Assembly (NCBI RefSeq): GCF_009669325.1
Contig: NZ_SZWE01000001.1
Coordinates: forward strand, 1,116,402-1,180,401
Origin: Roseovarius bejariae
GTDB taxonomy: Bacteria; Pseudomonadota; Alphaproteobacteria; Rhodobacterales; Rhodobacteraceae
DNA: 64,000 nt
Direction of reading: 5' to 3'
Part shown: one piece after another, positions 38,665 to 49,013 of the stretch
How the letters are laid out: every line of letters begins with the position of its first letter
How positions within the stretch are numbered: the stretch's first letter is position 1
The notes under the pieces: model-generated
The model's database searches: none
The model's input: the letters and a program-made list of their open reading frames with translations, nothing else
Told to the model about the DNA's origin: nothing
Program-made: the position numbers and the translations under genes

Positions 38665-39559
38665 CCTGTTGGTGGACCTTGGCGGCACCCATTGCCGTGT
38701 CGGGCTGGGCGATGAGACGGGACTAATCCCCGATACCGTCGCCAGCCTGCGCAACGCCGATTTCCGCGACTTGGCAACGCTTTTGCAAAGCTATCTCAGC
38801 GCGCAACGCCCCGGCCCCTTGCGCGCCCTCTGTGCAGGTGTCGCCGGGCCTGTGCGGGGCCGAACGGCTCAACTCACCAACCACGCATGGCATATCGAGG
38901 CCGATGCACTGGCCAAGGCCACCGGCGCAGAAGCCGTGCATTTGATCAATGACCTTCAGGCCCAAGGCTACGCGCTCGACACGCTTGCCCCCGGCACCCT
39001 GACGCCGCTGCGCCCCGGCACGGCTGACCCGGACGGCGCAAGGCTGGTCCTCGGTATCGGTACAGGCTGCAACGTCGCCGTGGTGCACCGCATGGGCAAT
39101 GGCCTCATCGTGCCGCCCGCCGAAACCGGCCACACGCCCCTGCCCGATTGCCCCGACCTGCGCCCGCTCTATGATGCGCTGCGGGCGGATCTTCCCCACC
39201 TGCCGATCGAGGCCGCGCTCTCTGGCCCCGGCCTCACCCGCCTGCACCATTGGCTGACGGGTGAAAGGCTCACGCCGCAAGAGATCATTGCGAAAGGGCC
39301 GTCGGAAACCTTCGCCCTTTACTCGCGTATCTTGGGCGAAGTCACAGGCCCACTTTGCCTGCACCACATGGCCACCGGCGGCCTTTTCCTCATCGGCGGC
39401 ATGGCCCGCGCCATGGCCCCCCATATCATATGGGACCTATTCACCCCCGCCTTCACCGCACGCGGGCCTTATACCGAGATCGTCACAGACATCCCCATAA
39501 CCCTGATCACCGACGACACAGCAGCGCTCAGGGGATGTGCCCGGTACTTGGGGCAATGA
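38657..39559 (+). CDS. glk: Glucokinase family protein
   Basis: A 300-residue sugar kinase of the COG0837 type. The ATP phosphate loop is VDLGGTHCRVGLGD at the N-terminus, with the catalytic Asp in HLINDLQAQGYAL. A GIGTGCNVAVV loop and the PAETGHTPLP motif line the sugar site. The start at 38657 overlaps the aldolase gene, suggesting a two-gene carbohydrate unit. Glucose as substrate is inferred from the family. Confidence 0.87.
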   Translation: MTDLLVDLGGTHCRVGLGDETGLIPDTVASLRNADFRDLATLLQSYLSAQRPGPLRALCAGVAGPVRGRTAQLTNHAWHIEADALAKATGAEAVHLINDLQAQGYALDTLAPGTLTPLRPGTADPDGARLVLGIGTGCNVAVVHRMGNGLIVPPAETGHTPLPDCPDLRPLYDALRADLPHLPIEAALSGPGLTRLHHWLTGERLTPQEIIAKGPSETFALYSRILGEVTGPLCLHHMATGGLFLIGGMARAMAPHIIWDLFTPAFTARGPYTEIVTDIPITLITDDTAALRGCARYLGQ

Positions 39560-39650
39560 ATGCCATGACATGCCCCATACACCCACTTCCACCCCGCCCG
39601 TCCCTCTGCCATAATGCGCCCCAACCCATAAAACAAAGAGCAGCGCAGAC

Positions 39651-41609
<1,959 letters not shown>

Positions 41610-41624
41610 GGGTTGGTAAATTCT

Positions 41625-42437
41625 CTATTGCGACGCGATTTCCGCCATTCCATTGTAAAACTCCACCTCGGTTTCATGCAAAACCCCATCCGCATCGATC
41701 ACATTCTTGGCGGCCCGCATGAATCTTTCCAACTCTTTCGCATATAGGCGCTTCCTACCTTCTGGCTCTTCAAACAACCGAAAAAGGCTTTCTGACACTT
41801 TCTCAGCAGTAGGACGAAGCCGTTTAATATAGGCGCTTAATTCAGTGATTGTCTCTTCGGACAAATCAATGCGATCCCATTCGACCTCTATCTCAATGTA
41901 CTCAATTATTGCGTTGACCTCTTCATCGCGCATTTTTCCATCAGCACGCGAGAGAGCTGCCAAAATCCGGATTTGATCGCGCAGCATTCGCTTGGTTCGG
42001 TTCGTTTCACTCGTTTCGCCAGATCGCTCTTGTGGAGTATATTCGATTTCATCAAAATCGACCCCAATCGATCTCCAAAACATATTTGGTTCAATTATCT
42101 CGCCATCGGCTGTAATGAAGCACTTTATGCGATCAGTGCGGAATTGCCTGATGGCGCGCCTTTCATGGCAAAAAGCATAGAGTGACGGTACGCTGTAATT
42201 AAAATCAATTCGCCGCATCGTTATTCTGCGGCGCGTAAGTTCTCCGTTAGCCGCACAGTATTCAATCGCAGTATAGATATCTGTGACCGGATTGTGCTCG
42301 TCTCGGCATTCTTGGCCATCAACTTCTGAGGCATCATCGAAATCATGAATCGATACTTCAATTGTGACGCCTTCGATTTCTGGAACTTCAGCTTGCTCGC
42401 TCGGAAGCCCTTTAATCCATCTTGACCAGAAACTCAT
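41625..42437 (-). CDS. WYL-domain plus TerB-like-domain protein, AT-rich
   Basis: A 270-residue protein. Residues 52–125 resemble a WYL domain (YTAIEYCAANGELTRRRITM, LYAFCHERRAIRQFRTDRIK). Residues 150–270 resemble a TerB helical domain (ILAALSRADGKMRDEEVNAI). WYL domains bind ligands or nucleic acid in regulators, including ones tied to phage defence; TerB domains occur in stress systems. The start ATG 42437 has GAGG eight bases upstream. Base composition is visibly lower in G+C (25 of 60 at 41881–41940) than in neighbouring parE (34 of 60 at 41401–41460), so it was probably acquired. Function unknown. Confidence 0.7.
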   Translation of the reverse strand: MSFWSRWIKGLPSEQAEVPEIEGVTIEVSIHDFDDASEVDGQECRDEHNPVTDIYTAIEYCAANGELTRRRITMRRIDFNYSVPSLYAFCHERRAIRQFRTDRIKCFITADGEIIEPNMFWRSIGVDFDEIEYTPQERSGETSETNRTKRMLRDQIRILAALSRADGKMRDEEVNAIIEYIEIEVEWDRIDLSEETITELSAYIKRLRPTAEKVSESLFRLFEEPEGRKRLYAKELERFMRAAKNVIDADGVLHETEVEFYNGMAEIASQ

Positions 42438-42641
42438 GTGAAATCCCTCAGCTTTAACTTGTGAAATCAAAAATGAATACTCTTGATAGGTCAAGGGAAT
42501 GAAAGGCTGCTTGCGGCTGCGATAGGTTGGCTCGATCTGGTTGTATCCAAAGCCAACGCTCGCCCAACACTGCGCGGCGCCAAGGGCCGCACTCCACCCC
42601 ACGGTCTGGCAATCCCGCGGCTTACTTACCCCACCCCGTAG

Positions 42642-42713
42642 GGTGCGCATTCATGCGCACCGCAAACCGATTTCTTCAAAAGAAATCGGACCGAAGTCTT
42701 TTCAAGACTTCGG
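42642..42713. repeat. Three adjacent perfect hairpins
   Basis: GGTGCGCAT-TC-ATGCGCACC (42642–42661), CCGATTTCTT-CAA-AAGAAATCGG (42667–42689) and CCGAAGTCTT-TTC-AAGACTTCGG (42691–42713). The last two share the CCGA…TCTT frame and are probably a duplicated module. They sit in the 338-bp gene-free space 42438–42775 upstream of the WYL–TerB gene. The stretch 42480–42640 shows nothing I recognise. Confidence 0.8.
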
Positions 42714-42723
42714 CACCCCTACC

Positions 42724-42753
42724 AAAAAGCCCCGCGCAACGCGCAGGGCTTTT
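42724..42753 (-). terminator. Terminator of the LysM gene
   Basis: AAAAGCCCCGCGC (42725–42737), loop AAC, GCGCAGGGCTTTT (42741–42753), with one internal mismatch. On the minus strand it ends in TTTTT. It lies 23 bases after the LysM gene stop. Confidence 0.82.
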
Positions 42754-42775
42754 CCAATCTCACACCAACAGGCCC

Positions 42776-43189
42776 TTACGCCATCGTCCCGCCATCCTGC
42801 GGGATGCGCAAACGCTGACCGGGGTAAATCTTGTCCGGGTGGCTCAGCATCGGCTTATTCGCCTCGAAAATCTCTTCGTAGCGCGCGCCGTTGCCCAGGG
42901 TTTTCTCGGCAATCGCCCAAAGGCTATCGCCCTTCTGCACCTCGTGGAACACCGGGTCGCCACCGGCCACGTTATCCTCAACGCCCGCAACGCCCTTGGC
43001 ATTGCCCACGGCCATGATGATCTTTTCCTTGGTCGCTTGGTCCTTGGCGGTGCCCGAGACCTTCACAACGTCGCCCTCGACCTCGATCTCGACGCCTTCG
43101 GTCTCAAGGCCCAGATCGGCGACCTCTTTTTTCAAATCATCCGCTTCGGGCGTGTCATCGCCGCCCTTGAAAAAATCCCAAAACCCCAT
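42776..43189 (-). CDS. BON–LysM domain protein (YgaU/Kbp-like)
   Basis: A 137-residue protein. A BON domain (residues 20–75, VEIEVEGDVVKVSGTAKDQA) is followed by a C-terminal LysM domain (81–131: HEVQKGDSLWAIAEKTLGN, ending YPGQRLRIP). The same order is found in E. coli YgaU/Kbp, a potassium-binding protein. There is no signal peptide, as in that family. The ATG at 43189 follows GGGGAG. The upstream region holds two sets of short direct repeats. Confidence 0.9.
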   Translation of the reverse strand: MGFWDFFKGGDDTPEADDLKKEVADLGLETEGVEIEVEGDVVKVSGTAKDQATKEKIIMAVGNAKGVAGVEDNVAGGDPVFHEVQKGDSLWAIAEKTLGNGARYEEIFEANKPMLSHPDKIYPGQRLRIPQDGGTMA

Positions 43190-43289
43190 CGGTTGCTCCC
43201 CTTTGTGTGGTGGTTTCAATACGGGCAGCTTGCGGGATGTCTGGGCGGCGGCAAAGGGGAAAAAGCGGCGGCGCACGTCGCGGATTGCG

Positions 43290-43323
43290 CGTTTCGTACA
43301 AAACGCACGTACGTTTCGTACAA
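43290..43323. promoter_or_regulatory. Direct repeat upstream of the LysM gene
   Basis: CGTTTCGTACAA occurs at 43290–43301 and 43312–43323, a 22-bp period (two helical turns), 101–134 bases upstream of the BON–LysM start. AAACGCACGTACGTTT between them is itself nearly palindromic. A regulator site is plausible; none is identified. Confidence 0.5.
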
Positions 43324-43367
43324 CTCTCACCGCGCGCCCTGTTAATTCCGGGGGGTGCGGGAAAAAA

Positions 43368-43400
43368 TACCGACGCGATACCGACGTGAAACCGACGCGA
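43368..43400. repeat. Three tandem 11-bp repeats
   Basis: TACCGACGCGA, TACCGACGTGA and AACCGACGCGA run head to tail. The unit equals one helical turn, so a protein could bind the same face three times. They lie about 107 bases before the lipoprotein gene on the plus strand and 180 bases before the LysM gene. The 317-bp space 43190–43506 holds no gene. Confidence 0.6.
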
Positions 43401-43506
43401 TGCAGAACGGGGGTTTTCCTTGTTAACCAATACCTTGGCCCCGATTCGCGCCCTTCCCCGCGCTTTGCCACTGTCCGCCCCGGTCATCCCTTGCTAACCT
43501 TCGCTC

Positions 43507-44184
43507 ATGCGCTGGTTCTGGCTTCTTCTTCCCCTGATCCTGATCTCCTGTGGCCGCCCCCTGACGGACACCGAAAAAACCTTTGCAAACCAGATGTTTG
43601 GCGATAGTTTCGATGCCCGGCCTGTACGCGTTGTCGATGGCGCCCTGATCGGCAAAGCCACCTATCCGCGCCGCAAGCGCCCGCGCCTTGCCTGCCGCGA
43701 ACGCATCCTGCCCGAGCCGACAAGCCCCACCGTCACAGTCAGCCCCGCCGCCTTGGTGGTGCACAACAAGGTTTTCTACTCAAAGGATTGGTATCAAAGG
43801 AATTTTTTGCCCCGCTACCCACGCGTAATGAGCCTCGTGCACGCCATGGTCTTCGCCCATGAGATCACCCATGTCTGGCAATGGCAGAACCGTAAGGTCA
43901 CTGGCTACTCCCCCCTCCGCGCCGCCCGCGAACACGGGGTCACCGATGATCCGTATCTGTTTGATATCTCAACGGAAAACAGCTTCCTCGACTACGCCTA
44001 CGAACAGCAGGCCAGCATCGTCGAGGAATACGTCTGCTGCGCCACGCTTGACCCCGAGGCCCCCCGCACCAAGCGCATGGAACGCATGCTCTCCGACACC
44101 TTCCCCCTGGGCGATCTACCCACCCCCGACGCCACGATCCTGCCGTGGAACGGCGCCAAGGTGAAGGGGATTTGCCGGATCTAG
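43507..44184 (+). CDS. Lipoprotein with HExxH metallopeptidase motif
   Basis: A 225-residue protein. Residues 1–15 (MRWFWLLLPLILISC) are a lipoprotein signal with Cys15 in the lipobox LISC. HEITHVWQWQN near residue 118 is a zincin metal site, and a later acidic ENSFLDYAYEQQASIVEEYV helix could give the third ligand. It is probably anchored in the outer membrane facing the periplasm. Substrate unknown; peptidase activity is inferred from the motif only. A large inverted repeat begins directly at its stop codon. Confidence 0.8.
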   Translation: MRWFWLLLPLILISCGRPLTDTEKTFANQMFGDSFDARPVRVVDGALIGKATYPRRKRPRLACRERILPEPTSPTVTVSPAALVVHNKVFYSKDWYQRNFLPRYPRVMSLVHAMVFAHEITHVWQWQNRKVTGYSPLRAAREHGVTDDPYLFDISTENSFLDYAYEQQASIVEEYVCCATLDPEAPRTKRMERMLSDTFPLGDLPTPDATILPWNGAKVKGICRI

Positions 44185-44284
44185 AGCGTTTCCAGTTTAC
44201 CTTGAACCAAACTGCATCACCAATGTCCCGAGAAGGCCGTAGGCCTGGCAGGGTATTGGTGATGCAATAATAACTGGAAACGCT
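44185..44284. repeat. 100-bp nested inverted-repeat element
   Basis: Outer arms AGCGTTTCCAGTT (44185–44197) and AACTGGAAACGCT (44272–44284) match over 13 bp. Inner arms TGCATCACCAAT (44213–44224) and ATTGGTGATGCA (44255–44266) match over 12 bp. An AGGCCGTAGGCCT core lies inside. It fills the gap between two convergent genes. It could be a bidirectional terminator, a MITE-like element or a structured RNA; it has no coding capacity. Confidence 0.85.
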
Positions 44285-44295
44285 TTAAGCGGTTG

Positions 44296-44694
44296 TTATT
44301 CCTGGATACTTTCAAGGTATGTCAAAAGCGCCGCCAAGGGCCGAGGCGTCGGCGTGAAAACCCCGTCGCCCACGTCAACGGGCACGGTATCGCCCTCCAA
44401 CAGCAACCCGAATTCCGGCATTTCCTGCCCCGGAAGGCCGGTGCGGTCATAGCCGTCGATCACGCTCAACACCCTTGCCCGGGGAAACCCCTCCGCCGTG
44501 CTAAGTTGCGTCAGGTCCGCAGGCTTCGGGCTCAGGCTTTCCGCCCAAGGGCCATCGCCCTTGCCGCTTGTGCCATGGCACTGCGAACAGTTTTCCATGT
44601 AAAGCACCCGGCCTTCGTCCGGCTCGGGCATGGAAACCTCGGTACAGGCCACGATCAGCCCAAGAACACCCAGTGAAATCAACGTGTTGCGCAT
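44296..44694 (-). CDS. c-type cytochrome lipoprotein
   Basis: A 132-residue protein. The signal ends in a lipobox (GLIVAC, Cys17). A single haem site CSQCH lies near residue 37 in YMENCSQCHGTSGKGDGPW, the class I cytochrome c pattern. The axial Met is probably in GQEMPEFG. It is likely a membrane-tethered periplasmic electron carrier. The start at 44694 follows AGGGG. It shares a strand with lysK but a 62-bp gap separates them. Confidence 0.88.
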   Translation of the reverse strand: MRNTLISLGVLGLIVACTEVSMPEPDEGRVLYMENCSQCHGTSGKGDGPWAESLSPKPADLTQLSTAEGFPRARVLSVIDGYDRTGLPGQEMPEFGLLLEGDTVPVDVGDGVFTPTPRPLAALLTYLESIQE

Positions 44695-44756
44695 CTTGCC
44701 CCTGCCTTTGCTGTTTTCACCATCATGCCAAAGGCGCAAGGCTCGCGCAACCGGGC

Positions 44757-46400
44757 TCAGGCGAACTTGCCTGCCAATGCATCGTTGATCAGGGCGATGG
44801 TCTCCTCGACGCCGTACAGCGCGATGAACCCGCCGAACCGCGGCCCTTGGCTGGCGCCCAAAAGCACCTCGTAGATGGCGGTGAACCAATCGCGCAGCGG
44901 CTCGAACCCGTGCAGTTTCCCGATGGCAAAGACCACGGATTGCAGGAATTCCTCATCCGAAAAATCAGGCTCCGGCAGTGGGTCATCCCTGCCCATGGCC
45001 TTGTTTTTATTGGCAATCGCCTCCAAGGCCGCCTCGGGGCTGGACAGCGCCTTGGCCAGATCCTGCAACGCGGCACGCTCAACCTCGGTGGGCGTACGGT
45101 ACACCTTGGACGGTTTCACGAAGTCATTGAAATACCGCACGGCAAAGCCTGCCGCCGCATCCATACCGGGGTGCGTTTCAGACGTGGCATCGGGGGCGTA
45201 TTTGCGGATAAAGCCCCACATCGTGTCCTTGTCCTCGGCACTCGATGCACTCGCAAGGTTGAGCAGCATGGAAAACGGCACCACCATATCCGAGGCGGGC
45301 ACATCACCGCCGTGGATATGGAACACCGGATTGTTGAGTTGTTGCGTCTGATCCTGCCCCGGATAGGCGCGCAACTGCTGGTGATATTCGTCCACGGCCT
45401 TGGGGATCACATCGAAATAGAGGCGCTTGGCGGTCTTGGGCTTTTGATACATGAAGTACGACAGGCTTTCCGGCGCGGCATAGGTGAGCCATTCTTCCAT
45501 GCTCAGCCCATTCCCCTTGGACTTGGAAATCTTCTGCCCGTCTTCATCGTTGAACAGCTCGTAAGACAGAGACTCCGGCGGGCGTTTGCCCAAGGCGCCA
45601 CAGATGCGCGAGGATTGCTTCACGCTGTCGATCAGGTCCTTTCCCGACATCTCGTAATCCACGCCCAGGGCGGCCCATCGCAGGGCCCAGTCGGGTTTCC
45701 ACTGCATTTTGACATGGCCGCCAGTGACGGGAATTTCCACACGCTCGCCATCGGGTTCTTCATAAACGATGGTGCCTTTTTCCACGTTGCGCTCAAGCGT
45801 CGGCACCTGAAGAACATGGCCGGTCTTGGGGCTGACGGGGAGGAAGGGGGAATAGGTTTTCTGCCGCTCCTCGCCCAGTGTCGGCAGCATGATCTCCATG
45901 ATCTTGTCGAAGCGTTCCAACGCCACCAGAAGCATCTCGTCGAAGCGACCGGAGGTGTAATATTCGGTCGCCGAGGCGAATTCGTACTCGAACCCGAAAC
46001 TGTCCAGAAAGGCGCGCAGGCGCGCGTTGTTGTGCTGGGCAAAGCCCTCATGCGTCCCAAAGGGGTCGCGCACCTTGGTCAGCGGGAGGTTCAGGTCCTC
46101 GGCCATCTGCTCCTGATTGGGGACATTGCCCGGCACCTTGCGCAAGCCATCCATGTCATCGGAAAAGCAGATCAGCTTGGTGGGTATGTCGCTCAGAACC
46201 TCGAAGGCGCGGCGCACCATGGTGGTGCGGGCCACCTCGCCGAAGGTGCCGATATGCGGCAGGCCCGAGGGGCCATAACCCGTCTGGAAGAGCACATAGC
46301 CCTTTTCCGGCGGGGCCTTCTGATAGCGTTTGAGCACACGGCGCGCTTCTTCAAAAGGCCAGGCTTTCGAACTCATCGCGGCATCGCGGATATCTGTCAT
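44757..46400 (-). CDS. lysK: Lysine--tRNA ligase, class I
   Basis: A 547-residue class I LysRS, the archaeal-type enzyme found in alphaproteobacteria in place of class II LysS. The HIGH-like motif is [13 protein letters not shown] (near residue 45), and the KMSKS motif is [11 protein letters not shown] (near residue 300). The anticodon-binding C-terminal helices follow. The ATG at 46400 has only a weak ribosome site; a second ATG eight codons later is possible. Confidence 0.95.
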   Translation of the reverse strand: MTDIRDAAMSSKAWPFEEARRVLKRYQKAPPEKGYVLFQTGYGPSGLPHIGTFGEVARTTMVRRAFEVLSDIPTKLICFSDDMDGLRKVPGNVPNQEQMAEDLNLPLTKVRDPFGTHEGFAQHNNARLRAFLDSFGFEYEFASATEYYTSGRFDEMLLVALERFDKIMEIMLPTLGEERQKTYSPFLPVSPKTGHVLQVPTLERNVEKGTIVYEEPDGERVEIPVTGGHVKMQWKPDWALRWAALGVDYEMSGKDLIDSVKQSSRICGALGKRPPESLSYELFNDEDGQKISKSKGNGLSMEEWLTYAAPESLSYFMYQKPKTAKRLYFDVIPKAVDEYHQQLRAYPGQDQTQQLNNPVFHIHGGDVPASDMVVPFSMLLNLASASSAEDKDTMWGFIRKYAPDATSETHPGMDAAAGFAVRYFNDFVKPSKVYRTPTEVERAALQDLAKALSSPEAALEAIANKNKAMGRDDPLPEPDFSDEEFLQSVVFAIGKLHGFEPLRDWFTAIYEVLLGASQGPRFGGFIALYGVEETIALINDALAGKFA

Positions 46401-46530
46401 GTGCTCATTCCCATCATTCCTGCGCGCAAAAGCGCGCGCAGCGCCGCCCGCTTCCTATTGCCGAGGGGCGGGACAGTCAATATTCTGCACCGCAACAGGA
46501 ATTCAGGCCCCTTAGGGCGAAAGGACCATC

Positions 46531-46956
46531 ATGACCGAGCAGATCCCCCACCCCCTCTCGCCCGAAGATTGCCTTGTTGCAGTGATGATCGCGGTCTCGG
46601 CCTCGGATGAGGACATCCGCACCGCCGAACTGGTCAAGATCGAGTCGGCGGTGAACAACCTGCCGATCTTCGCACAATACGACGTGGACCGCATGAACAT
46701 TGCCGCGCAAACCGTGTTCGATCTCTTTTCGGTCGAGGACGGTCTGGACGCGCTCTTTGGCCTCGTCCGCGACAACCTGCCCGAACAGCTTTACGAGACG
46801 GCCTATGCGCTGGCCTGCGACGTGGCCGCGGCGGATGGCGCCATCCAGCAAGACGAACTGCGCCTGCTGGAGGAAATTCGCTATGAACTCAGCATCGACC
46901 GCTTGCACGCCGCGGCCATCGAACGGGGCGCACGCGCACGGCACATGACCCTTTGA
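46531..46956 (+). CDS. TerB-family protein
   Basis: A 141-residue helical protein of the TerB-like fold. LSPEDCLVAVMIAVSASDED and ALACDVAAADGAIQQDELRL are the two metal-binding-type acidic repeats. TerB proteins were first linked to tellurite resistance, but most act in unknown stress functions. There is no other ter gene. Its TGA overlaps the ATG of the L,D-transpeptidase gene by one base. A second, divergent TerB-like domain lies in the AT-rich gene at 41625. Confidence 0.87.
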   Translation: MTEQIPHPLSPEDCLVAVMIAVSASDEDIRTAELVKIESAVNNLPIFAQYDVDRMNIAAQTVFDLFSVEDGLDALFGLVRDNLPEQLYETAYALACDVAAADGAIQQDELRLLEEIRYELSIDRLHAAAIERGARARHMTL

Positions 46957-47366
46957 TGCGGTGCGCGCTGGCCCTGCTGCTGTTGCTCGCGTGGCCTGCA
47001 CAGGCCGCGCAGCTTGAGGCGCGGATCGACCTTTCGGATCAGGAAATGACCGTGGTGTTCGGGGGCGAGGTCATTCATCACTGGCCCGTTTCCACCGCGC
47101 GGGCAGGCAAGTTCACCCCGACAGGGCTGTTTCATATCCAAGTGATGAAGCGAATGCATTATTCGACGCTTTACAACAATGCGCCGATGCCCTTTTCGAT
47201 GTTCTTCTACGGAAACTTTGCAATCCACGGCACAACGCAGATTGACCTTCTTGGCACGCCCGCCTCGGCCGGTTGCGTGCGGCTTCATCCGGACAATGCC
47301 GAGACGCTTTACAGTCTCATTCAGCAAGTGGGCCGTTCCGAGACCCTGATTGAAATCGTGGAGTAA
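46956..47366 (+). CDS. L,D-transpeptidase (YkuD family)
   Basis: A 136-residue periplasmic enzyme that cross-links or trims peptidoglycan stem peptides. A signal peptide occupies residues 1–18 (ending AQAAQ). The catalytic block runs from AIHGTTQIDLLGTPASAGCV, with nucleophile Cys and the following Arg; the usual SHGC is SAGC here, as in many short members. Start ATG 46956; the TTG one codon earlier lies inside the terB stop. It is smaller than Ldt enzymes with added domains. Confidence 0.9.
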   Translation: MRCALALLLLLAWPAQAAQLEARIDLSDQEMTVVFGGEVIHHWPVSTARAGKFTPTGLFHIQVMKRMHYSTLYNNAPMPFSMFFYGNFAIHGTTQIDLLGTPASAGCVRLHPDNAETLYSLIQQVGRSETLIEIVE

Positions 47367-47376
47367 CCGGGCCTTT

Positions 47377-47422
47377 CGGGGGTTTCACCCCCGGACCCCC
47401 AGGGTATTTGCACCAAGAAAAA
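47377..47422. repeat. Stem-loop repeat with GGGTATTTGCACC core
   Basis: CGGGGGT-TTC-ACCCCCG (47377–47393) is followed by a CCCCCAGGGTATTTGCACC core and AAGAAAAAG. The layout (hairpin, GGTATTTG core, AAGAAAAAG) equals that at 21810–21860. It follows the L,D-transpeptidase stop and may terminate it. Confidence 0.75.
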
Positions 47423-47534
47423 GCCCCGAGGCGCGCATCAGAACAACCCATGGATGCAAGTGCGAAATTCGCCGTTTCCTTCCCGTGCCGTTTCGCGTTT
47501 AAATAGCCGCGAAATTCCGCCATGAGGTCATACA

Positions 47535-47771
47535 ATGCGCCCTGTTTACGTGAACATCCGCTGCAAGCCCGGCACGTCCTATCGCGTGGCCGAGGAAATC
47601 GCCCTGCGCGAAATCCATTCCGAGCTGTATTCCACTTCCGGGCCGTTTGACCTTCTGCTCAAGCTTTACGTGCCCGAGGACGAGGACGTGGGCAAATATA
47701 TCAACGAAAACCTGCTGGATATCGCAGGTATCGAACGCACCGAAACGACGCTGACCTTCAAGGCGTTCTGA
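47535..47771 (+). CDS. Stand-alone Lrp/AsnC ligand-binding (RAM) domain protein
   Basis: A 78-residue protein that equals the C-terminal domain of Lrp: VYVNIRCKPGTSYRVAEEIA followed by GPFDLLLKLYVPEDEDVGKY and a closing IERTETTLTFKAF strand. It has no HTH, so it cannot bind DNA alone. Such proteins bind amino acids and may modulate full-length Lrp proteins. GAGG precedes the ATG. It lies 24 bases upstream of the liv transporter operon and is probably co-transcribed with it. Confidence 0.9.
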   Translation: MRPVYVNIRCKPGTSYRVAEEIALREIHSELYSTSGPFDLLLKLYVPEDEDVGKYINENLLDIAGIERTETTLTFKAF

Positions 47772-47795
47772 CGAACCAACAATACTGGGAGAGAT

Positions 47796-48941
47796 ATGAT
47801 GAAGATGAAAACGCTTCTGGCGGCAGGCTGTGCCGCGATGCTGGCCACCGCTAGCTTGGCCGATGACCACAAGGTCAAGGTCGGCATGATCACAACGCTG
47901 TCTGGCGGCGGCGCGGGCCTTGGCATCGACTCCCGCGATGGATTCCTGCTGGCGGCCAAGCTGGCCGGGAACGACGCGCTTGAGATCGTGGTCGAGGACG
48001 ACCAGCGCAAGCCCGACATTGCCGTACAGCTGGCCGACAAGATGATCCAATCGGAAAAGGTGGATGTGCTGACCGGTATCGTCTGGTCGAACCTTGCCAT
48101 GGCCGTCGTTCCGGCGGCCACCGCGCAGGGCAAGTTCTACCTGTCGACCAATGCCGCGCCTTCGATGCTGGCAGGCAAGGGATGCAACCCGAATTATTTC
48201 TCGGTGTCCTACCAGAACGACAACCTGCACGAAGCCGCGGGCGCCTATGTCAAGAACGCAGGCTACAGCAAACCTTTCATTCTTGCCCCCAATTATCCGG
48301 CAGGTCAGGACAGCCTGACGGGGTTCAAACGCCTTTACGGCGGGGAACTGGCGGGCGAGGTCTATACCAAGCTGGGCCAGACGGATTACGCGGCCGAGAT
48401 CGCCCAGATCCGGGCCAGCGATGCCGACAGCATCTTTTTCTTCCTGCCTGGCGGCATGGGAATTTCCTTCCTCAAGCAATATGCCGACAGCGGGCTTGAC
48501 CTGCCGGTGGTGGGCCCCGCCTTCAGCTTTGACCAGGGCATCCTGCAAGCCGTCGGCGACGCGGCGATGGGTGTGAAAAACACCAGCCAGTGGAACAAGG
48601 ACATCGACAACGCGGCAAATGCCACCTTCGTCGAGGAATTCCAGAAGGAATATGGCCGCCTGCCCTCGCTCTATGCCGCGCAGGGGTATGACACCGCGAA
48701 CCTGCTGTTGTCTGCCATGGAGAAGGCCGATGTTTCGGATGCCGACGCCTTCCGCTCGGCCCTGAAGGCCGCGGAGTTCGACAGCGTCCGCGGTGATTTC
48801 TCCTTTGCGGCCAACAATCACCCCATCCAGGACATCTATGTGCGCGAGGTGATCAAGGAGGGGGAAGTCTATACCAACAAGATCATCGACACCGCGCTTG
48901 AGGATCACTCCAACGCCTATGTCGAAGACTGCAATATGTAA
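47796..48941 (+). CDS. livK: ABC transporter substrate-binding protein, branched-chain amino acid type
   Basis: A 381-residue periplasmic binding protein. A signal peptide (residues 1–22, ending ASLADD) is followed by the Peripla_BP_6 fold starting KVGMITTLSGGGAGLG. The ligand pocket region NAAPSMLAGKGCNPNYF and the AGQDSLTGFKRL hinge are typical. Family substrates range from Leu/Ile/Val to amides, urea and aromatic acids, so the ligand is open. The stem-loop after it (48956) may keep its mRNA more abundant than that of the permease genes. Confidence 0.92.
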   Translation: MMKMKTLLAAGCAAMLATASLADDHKVKVGMITTLSGGGAGLGIDSRDGFLLAAKLAGNDALEIVVEDDQRKPDIAVQLADKMIQSEKVDVLTGIVWSNLAMAVVPAATAQGKFYLSTNAAPSMLAGKGCNPNYFSVSYQNDNLHEAAGAYVKNAGYSKPFILAPNYPAGQDSLTGFKRLYGGELAGEVYTKLGQTDYAAEIAQIRASDADSIFFFLPGGMGISFLKQYADSGLDLPVVGPAFSFDQGILQAVGDAAMGVKNTSQWNKDIDNAANATFVEEFQKEYGRLPSLYAAQGYDTANLLLSAMEKADVSDADAFRSALKAAEFDSVRGDFSFAANNHPIQDIYVREVIKEGEVYTNKIIDTALEDHSNAYVEDCNM

Positions 48942-48955
48942 GCCAGGTCACCTGT

Positions 48956-48982
48956 CCCGGGGCCTTGTCACGAGGCCCCGGG
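48956..48982 (+). other. Stem-loop between livK and livH
   Basis: CCCGGGGCCT (48956–48965), loop TGTCACG, AGGCCCCGGG (48973–48982): ten perfect GC-rich pairs, no T run. This placement is common after binding-protein genes and usually stabilises the upstream message. Confidence 0.7.
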
Positions 48983-49013
48983 GCGTGCCCGGGGCGCGAC
49001 GCACCAACCGCAA

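Noticed and set aside
43368..43400. CRISPR-like repeat
   Set aside because: Units are 11 bp and directly adjacent with no spacers, and no cas genes are present; it is better read as a regulatory tandem repeat.
44568..46610. 680-codon plus-strand frame opposite lysK
   Set aside because: It is antisense to a complete class I LysRS with intact HIGH and KMSKS motifs; no protein features of its own.
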